DNA of 64,000 nt from a virus: the IMG/VR virus record IMGVR_UViG_3300046167_000417, positions 1 to 64,000 of that record. One strand, written 5' to 3'. Of this stretch, positions 36,301 through 43,418 are shown in pieces. Position numbers and translations under genes: made by a program. Each line of letters begins with the position of its first letter. Within the stretch, counting starts at the first letter, position 1. The notes under the pieces were generated by a model. The model was not told the origin of the DNA. It made no database searches and was given only the letters and a program-made list of their open reading frames with translations.

Positions 36301-37103
36301 GAAATATCAGAACTACTTGGAGTTAAATCAATATTACCTATAATACTAACACCATTGCTTGCAGTTTCAAACTTTTTTAGACCATTATGAAACAACATTG
36401 TTTGAGCATTTGCAGCTCCATATAAAGCGTGTTCACCAGTTGAAGTATTAAGTTTAACATCTCCATTAGCCTTTATCTCATTTACACCAGTAATATTGTT
36501 ATTGCCCATTCCAATATTACCTGACATAGTTCCACCAGCTAGTGGTAAGTAAGCTCCAGTTGCTGTAGTGATAGCATTATCAACATATAGTTTATTAGCC
36601 GCGTCTGTATTTGCTGAAACAGTATCAACGCCTTGTATTCTACCAGTACCACCTAAAGTTATATCACCACCCGAAACAGTTATATCACCACCAAAAGTTC
36701 CTGTTGTAGCTACATTTAAACCTGCATAACTTCTTAGTAATCCTAAAGTCTCAAGACCATCACTTACTCTAATAGCAGAATTAGCCGCTACTCTAGTCAT
36801 AGTAAGTCCATTAATATTTATACCAGAATCAGTTGAAGAAATAAATGATGTAGCGGTAGCTGTTCCTGCAAAAGTTGCGTTACCATTGCTATTTAAAATT
36901 TCTAAAGCACGACTGCTTGTGCCGCCGTATGTTATATAAAGCTGAGTACCATCATTGTCTATTCTATTAGTGGAATTCGTACCTCCAGATGTTATATAAA
37001 CATTTTCAGTAAAAACATTTGGAGTTATTACATTACTTGAAAAAGTTGCGTTGCCAGTAACGGTTAAAGTACCTTTTATGTCATAATTACAATATTGTAT
37101 CAT
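33336..37103 (-). CDS. Tail fibre with C-terminal peptidase S74 (intramolecular chaperone)
   Basis: 1255 aa. The body consists of repeated beta-helix-like modules, including three copies of GTGRIQGVDTVSA followed by TDAANKxYVD at roughly residues 151, 331 and 651. The C-terminus starts with SSDYRLKENIEP (Ser/Lys autoprocessing dyad), continues through a folding domain with DGFLAHE and ends in a coiled coil (LQEALAKIESLETRLDTLEQ). S74 domains trimerise the fibre and then cleave themselves off. It is the likely receptor-binding fibre. Confidence 0.85.
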   Translation of the reverse strand: MIQYCNYDIKGTLTVTGNATFSSNVITPNVFTENVYITSGGTNSTNRIDNDGTQLYITYGGTSSRALEILNSNGNATFAGTATATSFISSTDSGININGLTMTRVAANSAIRVSDGLETLGLLRSYAGLNVATTGTFGGDITVSGGDITLGGTGRIQGVDTVSANTDAANKLYVDNAITTATGAYLPLAGGTMSGNIGMGNNNITGVNEIKANGDVKLNTSTGEHALYGAANAQTMLFHNGLKKFETASNGVSIIGNIDLTPSSSDISIIDNSGAALEVKQGSDLYMRFITTNGGEHIEVNKNMEIQGLTATAATFSSTVTVSNGQIVLNGTGRIQGVDTVSASTDAANKAYVDSQIATIPSGLNFQGNWNASTNSPTLTSGSGTPGFYYNVSVAGSTNLDGETDWQVGDWAVFVEAGATDKWEKIDNTSALTGVGVSGRVTFWNGTNTLSSNSNFTYDGNNLAVGGSMTWSGGSSTESNLAYDRSITSFSDSGTSTVTLTIGRQDGNSLSTSFNVPQGTVTGTGSNNRLALWNGTTAIDSNENLSISGNDLAIGTQAGTTTARLLLYGTTANNGASVIKTTNGNLHIDSDDGHSTYVNYYTGTDTGSSLVIGNGASGTSGTFFQATGAATIGGDLTISGGDITLSGTGRIQGVDTVSASTDAANKAYVDAHTSGVQTINEGDGIKKSGTASSVTISANYDSGDSDNLIHAATAVNSINGASSGYAAYVLAAESNPGLAAGPVNKIRVSDIHLDDFGAAEANINLNSNKITNLSTPTVSTDAATKAYVDAVPTGNVSGSGLSTRIAFWSGGSSLTSDQDLTFAVGTNRLSSGNYIIPNNGDYLGTDTSGAARTLITLDNSNNVEISNAALSASSDTNIYFGDNFRIKDGGSTRFSVQSNGTISGNGNTFNSGPINLEEDNKIIFDDDGDQWNYIQATSGDMEMGVGGNGLTLRNIEENIYGEITVNTLRNVVDNFITNSTATYIPVYTSASSSTPQVQRQQTPAKFIENNGIVKGAPGTSGRVAVWTGSGFTNSIGSDTLYWNSTNNVLGVNYSGSTFNSGAVQIQGPTSNSGGIGLQIYNSTSGAPYGAHGIFVNGPRYGNAGISVKNPNVGSTFMRFYSSSGSSVGTISQSGSSSTSYNTSSDYRLKENIEPMSGSIERIKALKPCRFNFIEEEIKDKKGVKRKVDGFLAHEASGVVPEAVTGQKDELDYKGDPEYQSIDQSKLVPLLTSALQEALAKIESLETRLDTLEQKK
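35080..36660. repeat. Three internal repeats in the fibre gene
   Basis: Segments of about 75 bases near 35095-35165, 36050-36120 and 36580-36660 encode the same TGRIQGVDTVSA...TDAANKxYVD module with only synonymous or few changes. They could recombine to change fibre length. A fourth, diverged copy (STDAATKAYVD) lies near 34736. Confidence 0.7.
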
Positions 37104-37150
37104 TTACGTTGGTTTTATCATTAATTTAATTAAATTTGATTTATATGACA

Positions 37151-39625
37151 CTATCCAATTTTCTCAACAAGAACTCTTATTCCACCTGCTGGGAACGAGT
37201 TTCCTGATATAAGAACAGCATTTACACTTGTTCTATCTACACATGCATGAACTGTTTCTTTAGTAGTGTTGTCAAATAACTGCACTGAAACATCGTAAGA
37301 ATTTAAATTATGTGTAACTGATCCAAATGCGCTTAATGTAGCGGCGTGACCAGAAGCTTGTCTAGCATAGTTCGATACAGCATCAATTGTAGTTGTGTTG
37401 TTTGTATCTGTGTCAACGTTATAGTATATTAACTTATCAGCAGCTACTATTGTTGAACTTGATGTACCTTTAATATCAAGACCAACTTTTGGTATAGGAC
37501 CTGTACTACTTGTTACTATAATACCTTTTTCATCATTAGTTGTTGAAGCTTGTACAGCTGTAACATCACCTTGTGGTATAGCTGGAAAAGTAACTAAATT
37601 ACCCTCACCATTTATGTACTGGCTAGAAGAACCAACAACATCTATATCAATAGCCGGTGCTGTGGTTGGATTACCAACGCTTACAGTAAACGCATTCCCT
37701 TCATGTGAAGCACTAACGTTAGTCACTGTACCTCCTGAGTTGTTGTCTGACCAAGGTACGTTAACTACTAAGTTATCTCCTGAATCAACTTGAATCTTAT
37801 ATGTTCTATTTGTATTTGATGATGAGCTATTTGCTGCGACAGTTTGTGTTCCGTCTACGTTTGCGTTTATAGTATTTCCTGACAAGCTTAAACCTGTACC
37901 TGCAGCTCTTTGTGTGTTTGTATCTGTTGATGTTATAGTTAAAGTATCTCCAGCTACAGAGGTAGTAACGTTTGCGCCACCTGTTATAGTTAGCGTATCA
38001 TTGTTATTATCTGCAACCGCTGTACCTGAATCAGATGCTACGTTTTTAAATATGTTCTGACTTGATCCTCTATCTAAGTTTGTTAATGTAGCTGTACCTG
38101 CTGAGTATGTAACACCTATTTGGTTAGATGTTCCGTTTACATTACCTAAACCAACTGTTGTTAATGTCGCTAGATCTGTATCGGATTGAACAACTATAAA
38201 GTCGCCTTCAACAGAAGCTCCCGCTGCTGCAGCTGTTTGAACTATAACTGAATCACCAGGTGTTAAAGGTGTTGCGGCGTTTCCAAAGAAATTACCAGCA
38301 ACTGTTACTACGTAGTAATCACCTACTGCAACTGCAACTCTACCGGCACCTGATGTTAAATTACCACCACCGACTATTGCACCGGTACTGGCATTGAAAC
38401 CACCCTTAAACTCTAATAAACCAGTTAATGAAGATTGCACGAAAGCAGTTGTTGCTATTTTAGTAGAACTATCACCAGAATTTGGTGTTATAACATAACC
38501 ATAACCAGAACCGTCTCTTGCTACAATTTTATTTGCTGTAGCCGCGACTGTTGCTTCAACATCAAGCTCAACTGAGCCAGAAGCTCCACCGCCAGTTAAA
38601 TAATCTCCAGCTACTACTTCAGTTATGTCACCTTGAGGTATTGCTGGGAAAGTAACTCTATCACCTTCACCATTTACATATTCAGAAGAAGTTCCTTGCC
38701 ATACACCTGTCATGGTTGTTGAACCAGACCCTGTAACTGTGTTTGAAACTACATTTAAAGCAGTACCGTCTGTTTTAAAGTTAACAGCCGTTACACCAGA
38801 TACTGTTCCTGCTGGAGCAAATGGTAAGTCAGAAACTAAACCTCTTTTAACAGCATCACTAGCGGAAGAATCTCCATATATAATAATATCAGCTGTGTTT
38901 ATAGCAGTTCCTTCAGCGTCTGGGGCTTTAACCACAACGTTGTTTGTACCTGTATATTCTACGTTTACTTCTGGAGTTGCCGTAGATCCGTCATCTATTC
39001 TAATACCATCACCAGCGTCTACACCTGTTACATCACCTACAGCAGATATAGTAACCGCACCTGTTGATCCACTTATAGATATATTAGAACCAGCTACAAT
39101 ACTTGTTACACCTGAGTTTGTTATTGTTAATGTATTTGGAGATGCAGCTGCATCAGCTAATGAAATTCCTGTACCGCTAATAAAGTTTACAACTTCACCG
39201 TCAACCATATCAATAGCAGTTCCACCATCTGTTTGGTATTGCCATTTAGTATATGCTCCTGCTGGAGTTGCCCATACATTATCACCTCTTAAAAACTTAG
39301 TAGCACTAGGCGTACCAGTAGCAGAAAGATCCGCTGTTGTTGTTATTGCTCCTGAGGTTGCATTTTGAGTTATGTCTATAAAAGTACCGTCAGTTGGTGT
39401 TAAACTTATAACCCCAGATCCTGAACCATCCATTTCTACCCAAGCACTTCCGTTGTAAAAGTACATTTTTTTATCACCAACAGTAGTATCATAGTACATT
39501 TGACCTTCAACAGGTGAAGATGGTTGGCTTGCTGAGTTTTCAATTACCGGTTCCAGTAACTGGTTTTTATTCATCTCGATGTTTGATCCAACCATTCCGA
39601 TTGAACAGTAATAATTAATAGGCAT
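37151..39625 (-). CDS. Second tail-fibre-like protein, 824 aa
   Basis: Gly/Thr/Ser/Val-rich throughout, with repeated beta-helix-like units. The block SS(E/Q)Y(V/I)NGEG followed by VTFPAIPQGD occurs twice, near residues 310 and 685. An N-terminal block (PSSPVEGQMYYDTTVGDKKM, then YFYNGSAWVE) is the common short fibre-attachment or adhesin module. The C-terminus ends with a small domain containing HNLNSYDVSVQLFDN. It lacks an S74 domain. Probable adsorption apparatus. Confidence 0.75.
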   Translation of the reverse strand: MPINYYCSIGMVGSNIEMNKNQLLEPVIENSASQPSSPVEGQMYYDTTVGDKKMYFYNGSAWVEMDGSGSGVISLTPTDGTFIDITQNATSGAITTTADLSATGTPSATKFLRGDNVWATPAGAYTKWQYQTDGGTAIDMVDGEVVNFISGTGISLADAAASPNTLTITNSGVTSIVAGSNISISGSTGAVTISAVGDVTGVDAGDGIRIDDGSTATPEVNVEYTGTNNVVVKAPDAEGTAINTADIIIYGDSSASDAVKRGLVSDLPFAPAGTVSGVTAVNFKTDGTALNVVSNTVTGSGSTTMTGVWQGTSSEYVNGEGDRVTFPAIPQGDITEVVAGDYLTGGGASGSVELDVEATVAATANKIVARDGSGYGYVITPNSGDSSTKIATTAFVQSSLTGLLEFKGGFNASTGAIVGGGNLTSGAGRVAVAVGDYYVVTVAGNFFGNAATPLTPGDSVIVQTAAAAGASVEGDFIVVQSDTDLATLTTVGLGNVNGTSNQIGVTYSAGTATLTNLDRGSSQNIFKNVASDSGTAVADNNNDTLTITGGANVTTSVAGDTLTITSTDTNTQRAAGTGLSLSGNTINANVDGTQTVAANSSSSNTNRTYKIQVDSGDNLVVNVPWSDNNSGGTVTNVSASHEGNAFTVSVGNPTTAPAIDIDVVGSSSQYINGEGNLVTFPAIPQGDVTAVQASTTNDEKGIIVTSSTGPIPKVGLDIKGTSSSTIVAADKLIYYNVDTDTNNTTTIDAVSNYARQASGHAATLSAFGSVTHNLNSYDVSVQLFDNTTKETVHACVDRTSVNAVLISGNSFPAGGIRVLVEKIG

Positions 39626-39644
39626 AATTTATTTTTTTGTTTTG

Positions 39645-40349
39645 TTAGTTTAAAAATGAAGACCCCGTGACAGGTATGTCAAAGTCTACTGTTATTGTTG
39701 TTGCGTTAGTATAATCAATACAACCAAATATAACTTGATCTTGCGCATTCACAAGTGTTACAGATGGTTCTGCTTTACCAGTTGTGTTATTTATCACCCA
39801 TTGGTTAGATGATCCAAAGTCCTGTCTTATACTTACTCCAGAGCCTCCAGTTATATCAAAATGAATTAAAGTATATTGTGTGCCTTCTGTAGCTACGGTA
39901 CCATTACCTCCTATGTATGTTAAGGTTGCGATATAGTAACTACTTGTTTGTGGGTCTACGACATAAGTATCCAATGTGTAATGACCAAATTGGCTTATTT
40001 GATCACCTTGACCTAATAATATAGGTTTACCCGTTATATATTCTAAAAACTTAACTACGTTTTGTCCGTTTAGTTCTTTAGTAGATATTCTTATTTGAGT
40101 TAAATTGTTAAAGCTAGAGCCAGAACCACCACCACCTGTTTTAGATATAGTGCCAACACCGCCATTTTGAGTATCTGACCATTTAAAAGACATTTGCCCA
40201 CCGATGTTTACTTTAGCGTTTAAGTTTAAGTAATTAGCTACAGCGGAAGCTGTAAACTGTCTGGTTAATCTATTTGTGGCTTCAGTTCCTATCCACGCAT
40301 CATTATCCGAAATTACTGTATCAAATGGATACGAACTTATTCTTGCCAT
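39645..40349 (-). CDS. Fibre-associated protein, 234 aa
   Basis: Starts with MARISSYPFDTVISDNDAWI followed by GTEATNRLTRQFTASAVANY, a module resembling the start of the next gene (MANITAYPTGTPKVNDLLLG). The remainder is beta-rich. I infer a shared N-terminal domain used to attach fibre parts to a common base. Confidence 0.6.
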   Translation of the reverse strand: MARISSYPFDTVISDNDAWIGTEATNRLTRQFTASAVANYLNLNAKVNIGGQMSFKWSDTQNGGVGTISKTGGGGSGSSFNNLTQIRISTKELNGQNVVKFLEYITGKPILLGQGDQISQFGHYTLDTYVVDPQTSSYYIATLTYIGGNGTVATEGTQYTLIHFDITGGSGVSIRQDFGSSNQWVINNTTGKAEPSVTLVNAQDQVIFGCIDYTNATTITVDFDIPVTGSSFLN

Positions 40350-40352
40350 GTG

Positions 40353-40844
40353 TTATTTGTATATTCTTATTTCTATCATTCCGTTTGTAACGTCATCTAC
40401 AAAGCTACCATCAGCATTGTCTATATTGGTAACTCTTATGTAGTTTGGTCCAGCTGTTTTTATACTAACAGACTTTGACCCTGTAGAAGCAGGTGTAGAA
40501 ATTCCCTTGTCTTCCCATGCAGAAACTGTTGCATATACTTTTTCTGTAAAACTAGCAGAAGCTGTTAAGTCATAAGAACCTATACCCAGTCTTGTCCAAG
40601 TCCATGTTAGACCTGTTGTGTTTTGTAGTATGTTTGACACCGGTACACCTGAACTTCCTTGTTGACTCCACCTAGCTACATACGTTGTGTAGGCAGCTGT
40701 TGGATTAGCAAATCCTGCTATCGAGCTTACTGTAAAGTTTGTGGTGGTTGGCTGGTCGTCTGTGTTGGGTAGAGGTACACTTGTTCCAAGCAGTAGGTCA
40801 TTTACCTTAGGTGTTCCTGTTGGGTACGCTGTTATGTTAGCCAT
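40353..40844 (-). CDS. First late gene: fibre-associated protein, 163 aa
   Basis: N-terminus similar to the preceding protein in design (MANITAYPTGTP... TTTNFTVSSIAGF), then a beta-sandwich-like domain (VYATVSAWEDKGISTP). It is the promoter-proximal gene of the minus-strand module. Its leader contains TATATAATATATAAG about 25 bases upstream, a possible -10 region. Confidence 0.6.
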   Translation of the reverse strand: MANITAYPTGTPKVNDLLLGTSVPLPNTDDQPTTTNFTVSSIAGFANPTAAYTTYVARWSQQGSSGVPVSNILQNTTGLTWTWTRLGIGSYDLTASASFTEKVYATVSAWEDKGISTPASTGSKSVSIKTAGPNYIRVTNIDNADGSFVDDVTNGMIEIRIYK

Positions 40845-41180
40845 TTAGTTGTTTTTTTCTTGTTCTTATATATTATATATACTTACACAATTACTTCTTT
40901 TTTTACATAGGGTGTGACACTAGCCCCTTACTTATATCTCTTATAAGGCTTATGTCCTGTTTTTAAAAAATCGTTACGTATATAGGGGTATAGCACTGCC
41001 CCCTTTCTTTCACTAGCCAAACTCTCAGGAAAATGCAATTTATTTCGCCGGGCCCCCATTGTTTTCTAGCTTTCCAGCGTATATATACGAACTTTTGCTG
41101 GCCCCCTCCCCCTATATTTAGACTTTTTTCTCTAATTTTTCACATGCTATTCTATATATTTAAAGAGATTTTACACAAGA
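40845..41180. promoter_or_regulatory. Divergent intergenic region between late and early modules
   Basis: About 400 gene-free bases (40845-41244) lie between the two diverging modules. This part is unusual in having short C-runs (GCCCC, TGCCCCC, GGGCCCCC, GGCCCCCTCCCCC) in AT-rich DNA. CACTAGCCCCTTACTTA and CACTGCCCCCTTTCTTT form an approximate direct repeat, and CTTATA-TCTCT-TATAAG is a hairpin. On the minus strand a TATAAT-like box faces the late genes. A regulatory or replication role is inferred. Confidence 0.5.
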
Positions 41181-41213
41181 AATACAGAATCAGTTTGATA
41201 ATATATATGTAAC
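41181..41213 (+). promoter_or_regulatory. Early promoter-like motif, copy 1
   Basis: AATAC (41181-41185), an 11-base spacer, then GATAATATA (41197-41205) and TATGTAAC. The first of seven copies with identical spacing. The first ATG follows 40 bases downstream. Confidence 0.7.
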
Positions 41214-41244
41214 TAAAATACTAATAACAATTAAACTAAACAAT

Positions 41245-41316
41245 ATGCTATTACTTGTCATCGCACTACCAATCGCTCTCATCGCTACATTCCTTAGATC
41301 TGGAAACAATAGCTAA
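41245..41316 (+). CDS. Tiny hydrophobic peptide, 23 aa
   Basis: Reads MLLLVIALPIALIATFLRSG and a short polar end. It is almost a single membrane helix and is the first ORF after promoter copy 1, with an A-rich leader. Its size and position suit an early membrane-acting peptide, but the ORF is short enough to be chance. Confidence 0.4.
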   Translation: MLLLVIALPIALIATFLRSGNNS

Positions 41317-41321
41317 TCGCT

Positions 41322-41409
41322 AAGTGACACATTGTCATGACATTACAAAGTATAATACTTATAATAGTATATGACACAATGACACACTGTGGTATGACAT
41401 AACGACATA
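41322..41409. promoter_or_regulatory. TGACA repeat cluster with a palindrome
   Basis: TGACA occurs at 41324, 41338, 41372, 41380 and 41394, with CGACA at 41403. The first copy is part of the palindrome TGACA-CAT-TGTCA (41324-41336). Such iterated half-sites between early genes resemble operators or replication iterons. Nothing else occupies 41317-41447. Confidence 0.5.
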
Positions 41410-41447
41410 TTAAACAACTAAACAAACATACACATTTATACATACAA

Positions 41448-41480
41448 AATACAAAACACAATTGATAATATAAATGTAAC
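41448..41480 (+). promoter_or_regulatory. Early promoter-like motif, copy 2
   Basis: AATAC, 11 bases, GATAATATA, AATGTAAC. The ATG of the 75-aa gene follows 49 bases after the GATAATATA block. Confidence 0.7.
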
Positions 41481-41520
41481 TAAATAACTAAATAATAATA
41501 ATAACTTAAATATCTTAACT

Positions 41521-41748
41521 ATGCAAAATTTAAATTCAAAAAGATTTGTAATCAGAAAATCTTTAATCGGCAAAAACACTACAATCAATGTAGTATTCAC
41601 TAACGGCAAAACTGTCACTTACAATCACGATAAAGTGTATGAAGTAATGAAGTCTAAATTAGACACTATGAACTGCTGGCACAAGTATAAATCATATACT
41701 TCTTCAACTAGCGTTCCAGTAATCTGTCGTGAAGTAGTAGAAAAATAG
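41521..41748 (+). CDS. Small early protein, 75 aa
   Basis: Basic, with a beta-hairpin-like middle (TTINVVFTNGKTVTYNHD) and several aromatic residues. No family recognised. Directly downstream of promoter copy 2 with an A-rich leader; a typical candidate for early host takeover. Confidence 0.6.
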   Translation: MQNLNSKRFVIRKSLIGKNTTINVVFTNGKTVTYNHDKVYEVMKSKLDTMNCWHKYKSYTSSTSVPVICREVVEK

Positions 41749-41769
41749 TATACTACTTCAAATACAAAC

Positions 41770-41845
41770 AGACATAACGGTTTCACTCTGCATTTTGACT
41801 ACGTGAGCTCTACTTTGTGAGGTGGTTCGATTCCACTAATGTCTA
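41770..41845 (+). ncRNA. tRNA-like element 1 (decayed tRNA-Gln or T-arm minihelix)
   Basis: AGACAT (41770-41775) pairs with ATGTCT (41839-41844). Just inside is a 5-bp T-arm, GGTGG-TTCGATT-CCACT, with one G-T pair. Between lies a D-loop-like GGTTT and a loop TTTTGAC that fits a Gln (TTG) anticodon, but its stem pairs in only about three of five positions. The element is followed by ACTAATAA. It is not a canonical cloverleaf. Confidence 0.5.
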
Positions 41846-41869
41846 CTAATAACTAATAATAATATAAAT

Positions 41870-42049
41870 ATGAACAGAAAATTTATTCACTACGTACTAA
41901 TCAAAATAACAGACATCGCTATTAAAGGATTTATAGCATCACTTGCAACCTTAGCCTTTGGCGGAATAGCTTACTTCATCTTCATGATGATAACAGGTCA
42001 AGTAGATTACTCAGCGATGGATTCTATTCCATGTGGAATATGTAAATAA
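41870..42049 (+). CDS. Small membrane protein, 59 aa
   Basis: A basic N-terminus is followed by one long hydrophobic helix (IASLATLAFGGIAYFIFMMI, about residues 22-41) and a C-terminal CGIC motif. It would insert in the inner membrane. The gene follows tRNA-like element 1. Function unknown. Confidence 0.55.
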   Translation: MNRKFIHYVLIKITDIAIKGFIASLATLAFGGIAYFIFMMITGQVDYSAMDSIPCGICK

Positions 42050-42061
42050 GTTCACACAGTA

Positions 42062-42086
42062 AATACAATATCTATATGATAATATA
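42062..42086 (+). promoter_or_regulatory. Early promoter-like motif, copy 3
   Basis: AATAC, 11 bases, GATAATATA (42078-42086). The ATG of the next ORF begins only 6 bases later, so a transcript from here would be almost leaderless. Confidence 0.65.
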
Positions 42087-42091
42087 ATAAA

Positions 42092-42232
42092 ATGAAACGT
42101 ATAAAATACATATCGCTCTTATCACTCTGGCTACAAAGTAACCATGAAATACTACCAGTTCTTCCACAAGAATTACTCGATGAAGTATATGTATACCAAC
42201 GCTTCCAAACTAAACTAATTAATAATCTTTAA
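42092..42232 (+). CDS. Small early protein, 46 aa
   Basis: Reads MKRIKYISLLSLWLQSNHEI and ends in KLINNL. An amphipathic helix is likely. No family. The start is fixed by promoter copy 3, six bases upstream. Confidence 0.5.
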   Translation: MKRIKYISLLSLWLQSNHEILPVLPQELLDEVYVYQRFQTKLINNL

Positions 42233-42244
42233 AACAATATAACT

Positions 42245-42364
42245 ATGTCTACATTTTCATACACATTACTAAAAATATCTTGGCGACTATACGACAAGCA
42301 TTACACTAAATTAACTGACGAGCAAAAGTCTAAAGTTATGGATATCTACTACGATTTCTACTAG
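42245..42364 (+). CDS. Small early protein, 39 aa
   Basis: Rich in aromatic and charged residues (SWRLYDKHYTKLTDEQKSKV). It follows the 46-aa gene by 12 bases. No family recognised. Confidence 0.45.
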   Translation: MSTFSYTLLKISWRLYDKHYTKLTDEQKSKVMDIYYDFY

Positions 42365-42379
42365 TGTACATAAAGGTGA

Positions 42380-42416
42380 CTATCCGAACCTGCGGGCAAC
42401 GAGCTTAACTGGATAG
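42380..42416 (+). other. Stem-loop between small ORF and tRNA-like element 2
   Basis: CTATCC pairs with GGATAG across a 25-base loop containing CCTGCGGG. It lies immediately upstream of tRNA-like element 2 and could be part of the same RNA. Confidence 0.4.
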
Positions 42417-42422
42417 AACAAA

Positions 42423-42463
42423 AGACATAATGGTTAACGTGAGTTCGATTCTCACCATGTCTA
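42423..42463 (+). ncRNA. tRNA-like element 2: acceptor/T-arm minihelix without anticodon arm
   Basis: AGACAT (42423-42428) pairs with ATGTCT (42457-42462). Inside is a perfect T-arm, GTGAG-TTCGATT-CTCAC. Only ten bases (AATGGTTAAC) separate the acceptor from the T-arm; they contain the GG that in tRNA docks on the T-loop. There is no anticodon arm. This layout resembles the tRNA-like domain of tmRNA, but with nothing inserted. Followed by ACTAATAAT. Confidence 0.55.
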
Positions 42464-42492
42464 CTAATAATAACTTTTAAAATAATAATACT

Positions 42493-42627
42493 ATGCAATT
42501 TATACTTACATGCCAAAACGGCAAGCAAATAGATATGTCAAGCGACGTACTAAAACAAATGAGCGGCGAGATAACTCGTGAAGACGTTCAAGAAAGAATA
42601 ACCTTCTATCAAAATACTAATAAATAA
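42493..42627 (+). CDS. Small early protein, 44 aa
   Basis: A strand (MQFILTCQNGKQIDM) then a helix (SSDVLKQMSGEITRED), ending in a Gln/Arg-rich helix. Its design resembles the 59-aa protein at 43028 (both end in an ERI-x-FY segment), suggesting duplication. Function unknown. Confidence 0.5.
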   Translation: MQFILTCQNGKQIDMSSDVLKQMSGEITREDVQERITFYQNTNK

Positions 42628-42628
42628 T

Positions 42629-42760
42629 ATGGATTTACTAGACTACATTGACTGGAATGGAATATGTGAAGATAATGATTTAAAATATGGTGATCTATCA
42701 CCTCATCAATATCAACAACTAGAAATAATAATAAAAGAATTTATAAAACAAAATAAATAA
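42629..42760 (+). CDS. Small acidic early protein, 43 aa
   Basis: Starts MDLLDYIDWNGICEDNDLKY and ends in a helix with LEIIIKEFIKQNK. Starts one base after the preceding stop. The DWNG piece recalls the end of the small ORF at 57548 (DLNWNGMYNY). No known family. Confidence 0.5.
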   Translation: MDLLDYIDWNGICEDNDLKYGDLSPHQYQQLEIIIKEFIKQNK

Positions 42761-42765
42761 TAACT

Positions 42766-43026
42766 ATGGCTAAATACAGAAATGCAGAATATTTCCACAA
42801 AGAGTGGATTGCGTATAACGGCGAACATTGCTCAGCTTATACTTGTAACGACGTAGACTTACTAAGAGGCTACAACACAGTATCATTTCCTGCAAAAACA
42901 GAAGCAGAAATGAAAGAAAAAATAGATCACTACATAGATAATAGATCTAATATACTAAAAGGTCTCGAGCTAGAGCGTAAAGCAGCGGCTGTATTCTATC
43001 AAACCTTAGACTATAAAGGCGACTAA
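42766..43026 (+). CDS. Small early protein, 86 aa
   Basis: Contains NAEYFHKEWIAYNGEHCSAY and a C-terminal helix with Lys/Glu. It has a small mixed alpha/beta look. No family recognised. Part of the tightly packed early block. Confidence 0.55.
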   Translation: MAKYRNAEYFHKEWIAYNGEHCSAYTCNDVDLLRGYNTVSFPAKTEAEMKEKIDHYIDNRSNILKGLELERKAAAVFYQTLDYKGD

Positions 43027-43027
43027 T

Positions 43028-43207
43028 ATGACTATGAGAGAACTAAGAGAAGTTTTTGGTCAAAAGGTGATCGACTTCACAATAAGTAAAGATCTATTAT
43101 GTTATGATGAGATAATGGATAGAGATTACTTAGAGGAAAGAATAAGATTTTATGTAGATACACAACAAATACAAATTGAGTTGGATAATACAAATGTAAC
43201 AAATTAA
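43028..43207 (+). CDS. Small early protein, 59 aa
   Basis: Starts MTMRELREVFGQKVIDFTIS; acidic helix in the second half ending YLEERIRFYVDT. Its 3' third contains promoter copy 4, so the C-terminal residues IELDNTNVTN are specified by promoter bases. That makes the last part of the protein poorly constrained. Confidence 0.5.
   Translation: MTMRELREVFGQKVIDFTISKDLLCYDEIMDRDYLEERIRFYVDTQQIQIELDNTNVTN
43168..43200 (+). promoter_or_regulatory. Early promoter-like motif, copy 4 (inside an ORF)
   Basis: AATAC, 11 bases, GATAATACA, AATGTAAC. It lies in the end of the 59-aa ORF and 26 bases before the 66-aa gene. Confidence 0.65.
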
Positions 43208-43217
43208 CAAATAAACT

Positions 43218-43418
43218 ATGCTAAAATTAAAACAAGTCAATTCGACTACTATTAAAATCGACGGCAAAACCTACAAAGGTTATACTGTTGGCGATTTACC
43301 AAAAAGATTTGCTTTCATTTATAATGAAGAAAAAGATCAAGAAGGTATCACTGAGTTTTTCAACTTCAAAGGTCTTACTTATGTTGAATATAACCCTTCA
43401 ATATGGTCTTATGTCTAA
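43218..43418 (+). CDS. Small early protein, 66 aa
   Basis: Beta-rich (VNSTTIKIDGKTYKGYTVGD) with aromatic C-terminus (NPSIWSYV). First gene after promoter copy 4. Function unknown. Confidence 0.55.
   Translation: MLKLKQVNSTTIKIDGKTYKGYTVGDLPKRFAFIYNEEKDQEGITEFFNFKGLTYVEYNPSIWSYV

Noticed and set aside
40860-40900. A copy of the AATAC-N11-GATAATAYA motif reading toward the late genes
   Set aside because: I searched the minus strand upstream of 40844 and of several late genes and found only a general TATAAT-like box, not the motif.
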